The notes below the pieces were generated by a model. That model made no database searches. It was not told the DNA's origin and was given only the letters and a program-made list of their open reading frames with translations. This document shows positions 4,980-6,591 of a stretch of DNA of 6,591 nt, one piece after another (position 1 is the first letter of the stretch; the number at the start of each line of letters is the position of its first letter). Source of the DNA: Desulfobacteraceae bacterium (lineage in GTDB: Bacteria; Desulfobacterota; Desulfobacteria; Desulfobacterales; Desulfosalsimonadaceae). The DNA lies in NCBI GenBank assembly GCA_003551985.1, contig PUOB01000348.1:1-6591 (forward strand). Reading direction: 5' to 3'. The translations under genes were made by a program, and so were the position numbers.

Positions 4980-5945
4980 TTAACCGGGCAAAAAGCAGGA
5001 TTGGCGGGAAATCGCTCCGGGCCCTTGCGTTTCTTCGGCCAGGGCGTTGCAGATCGCCTGGTCCATGGTGATCCGGTTGACGGGTATCCGCTCCATTATC
5101 CGGTTCTCCCGGCAGATCGCCTCGTTTTTGAGGCCCTCGGCCAGGGCGAACACGATCCCCGCGGGAACGGGGGTAATGAGGTTGACCCAGTATGCCGAGA
5201 GGCGTGTGGAAAAAAAGGGCATGCCAATCACCAGCCGTTTCAGGCCGCGGGTCCTTGCATAAATCTTCATCAGGTCGGCGTAGGTTAAAATCTCCGGCCC
5301 CCCGATATCAAGGCACATTCCCGCCGTATCCGGATTTTCCATGCATCCCTTCAAATAGTCCAGCACGTTTTCGATGGCAATGGGCTGGGACCGGGTATAA
5401 ACCCATTCCGGCGTCAACATGACCGGGAGGCGCTCCACCAGGTAGCGGATGATTTCGAAGCCCGCCCCGCCGGCGCCGATGATTACGGCCGCGCGGAGTA
5501 TGGTGGTCCGGCAGGTTCCCGACTGCAGAATGCGGCCGACTTCCTGACGGCTTGCCAGGTGATGGGACAGGTCGTCCTGGAGATCCCCCAGTCCGCCCAG
5601 GTAAATGATCCTTTTGGTGCCCGCCCGGTCCGCTGCGTTTATGAAATTTTGCGCGGCTCTGCGGTCCATAGCCTCGAATTCAAGGTGTTTTCGGATGTTT
5701 CGGCCCCCCATGGAATGAACCAGGTAGTAGGCGGTATCGATCCCTTCCAGGGCCCGGTCAAGGGTTTCGGGTTTCAGGATATCGCCGTAAACGATTTCCG
5801 GTTCCCTTTGGACCGGACGGGCAAGGGCGAGGGGACCCGACGATCTTGCCATGCAGCGGACCCGGTAGCCGCTATCGTCAAGCGTATGCAAAAGTCGCTT
5901 GCCAATAAACCCGGAAGCGCCTGTAATCAGTATATTCGGTTTCAT
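4980..5945 (-). CDS. Atypical SDR / NAD(P)-binding protein (YbjT-like)
   Basis: The 321-residue protein begins with a Rossmann fold: N-I-L-I-T-G-A-S-G-F-I-G (4-15) carries the G-x-x-G-x-x-G dinucleotide motif. Y-Y-L-V-H-S-M-G (73-80), R-I-I-Y-L-G-G-L-G (112-120) and R-L-P-V-M-L-T-P-x-W-V (172-182) are hallmarks of the NAD(P)-binding proteins that often carry a C-terminal DUF2867 domain. A classical Y-x-x-x-K catalytic pair is not evident, as in atypical SDRs. Family members with DUF2867 are around 480 residues; this one stops soon after the Rossmann/epimerase part, so it is a short form. There is no signal peptide, so it should be cytoplasmic. The ATG at 5945 has no strong Shine-Dalgarno, but it places the Rossmann strand exactly at the N-terminus. 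Substrate unknown. It is separated from the Ton operon by 193 bases and is probably independent of it. Confidence 0.88.
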   Translation of the reverse strand: MKPNILITGASGFIGKRLLHTLDDSGYRVRCMARSSGPLALARPVQREPEIVYGDILKPETLDRALEGIDTAYYLVHSMGGRNIRKHLEFEAMDRRAAQNFINAADRAGTKRIIYLGGLGDLQDDLSHHLASRQEVGRILQSGTCRTTILRAAVIIGAGGAGFEIIRYLVERLPVMLTPEWVYTRSQPIAIENVLDYLKGCMENPDTAGMCLDIGGPEILTYADLMKIYARTRGLKRLVIGMPFFSTRLSAYWVNLITPVPAGIVFALAEGLKNEAICRENRIMERIPVNRITMDQAICNALAEETQGPGAISRQSCFLPG

Positions 5946-6014
5946 ATGGTCGGCTTTATGGGGGTTGTCGGGGGTTATTTTTTCGTTCAGGCACTACATA
6001 TAAAAGTTACATCT

Positions 6015-6042
6015 TTGAACCGATCATTTGTTATGATATAGA
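6015..6042 (+). promoter_or_regulatory. Sigma-70-like promoter candidate for the HAD gene
   Basis: TTGAAC (6015-6020, four of six to consensus) and TATAGA (6037-6042, four of six) are separated by 16 bases and followed by an AT-rich leader. This would start transcription near 6049, about 50 bases before the chosen ATG. Two mismatches in each box keep the confidence moderate. Confidence 0.4.
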
Positions 6043-6055
6043 AATTAATAACAAA
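6027..6055. promoter_or_regulatory. Inverted repeat overlapping the -10, candidate operator
   Basis: TTTGTTAT (6027-6034) and ATAACAAA (6048-6055) form a perfect 8-bp inverted repeat with a 13-base centre that covers the TATAGA box. Spacing of about two helical turns between half-site centres suits a dimeric regulator. The region is AT-rich, so chance symmetry is possible, and no regulator gene is present in the window. Confidence 0.3.
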
Positions 6056-6097
6056 ATAAAAGAAAAAAACCTGAAAATGCATGCTGAAGGCGGGAAA

Positions 6098-6591
6098 ATG
6101 GTCATTCGAGCGGTAATATTCGACCTTGGCGGGGTGGTTATGGACTCACCCATGGAAATACTGGCTGATTTTGAAAATAAGCATGGGGTTGAACCGAATT
6201 TTATCAATCGCCTCATTGTTGATGCCGGGTCACAGGGGGCCTGGGCCCGCCTGGAACGGGGCGAAATTTCCATGGCGGATTTTTATGCGGCGTTTGATCG
6301 GGAAATTCAAAACGCCGGTGCACGGATCTCCAGCCGTGAACTAATGGCGGCGATAAACCATTACACCCGGGTCAGGCCCGAAATGCTGGATGCCGTGAGG
6401 CAGCTCCGCGGGGCTGGATACCGCGTCGCCGCCCTGACCAACAATTGGGCAGCCGATGATGACATGGCATCCCGGCTTTCCGAATTTAAAAAGGAATTCG
6501 ACGTGTTTGTCGAGTCCAGCCGGGAGGGTCTGGCAAAGCCGGACCCGGAGATTTATCGGCGGGTTTTGGATCAGCTTGGCGTAGCGCCTGA
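6098..6591 (+). CDS. HAD-IA hydrolase, epoxide hydrolase N-domain/ACAD10-like, 3' end outside window
   Basis: The first 164 codons of a haloacid-dehalogenase superfamily phosphatase are present. Motif I is I-F-D-L-G-G-V-V (7-14) with Asp9 as the expected nucleophile; motif II is A-L-T-N-N-W (112-117) with Thr114; motif III is K147-P-D-P-E-I-Y. The acidic motif IV must lie beyond the right edge. G-A-W-A-R-L-E-R-G-E-I (47-57) and F-V-E-S-S (137-141) are typical of the phosphatase domain of soluble epoxide hydrolase and ACAD10-like proteins. The residue two after the nucleophile is Gly rather than Asp, a variant common in D-L-G-G-V proteins. An in-frame ATG at 6077 has no ribosome site; the one at 6098 has GAAGG seven bases upstream and was preferred. 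A cytoplasmic phosphatase is likely; substrate unknown. It is divergent from the NAD(P)-binding gene. Confidence 0.92.
   Translation, partial: MVIRAVIFDLGGVVMDSPMEILADFENKHGVEPNFINRLIVDAGSQGAWARLERGEISMADFYAAFDREIQNAGARISSRELMAAINHYTRVRPEMLDAVRQLRGAGYRVAALTNNWAADDDMASRLSEFKKEFDVFVESSREGLAKPDPEIYRRVLDQLGVAP

Larger units (their letters stand above)
5946..6097. other. AT-rich divergent intergenic region
   Basis: This 152-base region lies between two genes transcribed away from each other and must hold both of their promoters. The plus-strand promoter and an inverted repeat are listed separately. For the minus-strand gene only an AT-rich stretch (TATATG on the minus strand near 6003-5998) resembles a -10, with no clear -35. 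A G-rich imperfect direct repeat (GGGGGTTGT / GGGGGTTAT) lies next to the minus-strand gene start, at about 5959-5980. No RNA gene is visible. Confidence 0.6.

Overview
The window looks like chromosomal DNA of a Gram-negative, didermic bacterium: it carries a complete inner-membrane TonB energising module with several exported periplasmic partners. The moderately GC-rich coding style, the gene order DUF3450–TtpC–ExbB–ExbD–TonB–TPR, and a GTAGGGGCGA-type intergenic palindrome suggest a Desulfobacterota (delta-proteobacterial) relative. That placement is inference; a gammaproteobacterium with a TonB2-type system is the main alternative.

Positions 1–4786 hold six minus-strand genes read from right to left: a DUF3450 periplasmic coiled-coil protein (4786–4001), a TtpC-type ExbB with a periplasmic N-terminal half (4004–2541), a plain ExbB (2544–1933), ExbD (1797–1375), TonB (1354–656), and an exported TPR protein that runs off the left edge (628–1). 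The first three genes are joined by 4-bp ATGA stop/start overlaps, and the last three by short gaps. The only break is a 135-bp exbB–exbD spacer holding a seven-unit heptanucleotide tandem repeat that runs up to the exbD start codon, plus a perfect 8-bp hairpin. ExbB, ExbD and probably TtpC would form proton-driven stators that power TonB, which pulls on outer-membrane receptors not present in the window. The DUF3450 and TPR proteins are probably periplasmic accessory parts. The standalone DUF3450 protein and the periplasmic half of the TtpC-type protein share a motif, which suggests a common module.

Positions 4787–4979 separate this operon from the next gene and contain a minus-strand terminator-like hairpin with a T10 tract and a weak promoter candidate. 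Positions 4980–5945 (minus) encode an atypical short-chain dehydrogenase/NAD(P)-binding protein of the YbjT/DUF2867-associated type, without the C-terminal DUF2867 part. Positions 5946–6097 are an AT-rich divergent intergenic region with a promoter candidate and an 8-bp inverted repeat over its -10. From 6098 to the right edge, on the plus strand, lies the start of a HAD-IA hydrolase resembling the phosphatase domain of soluble epoxide hydrolase/ACAD10.
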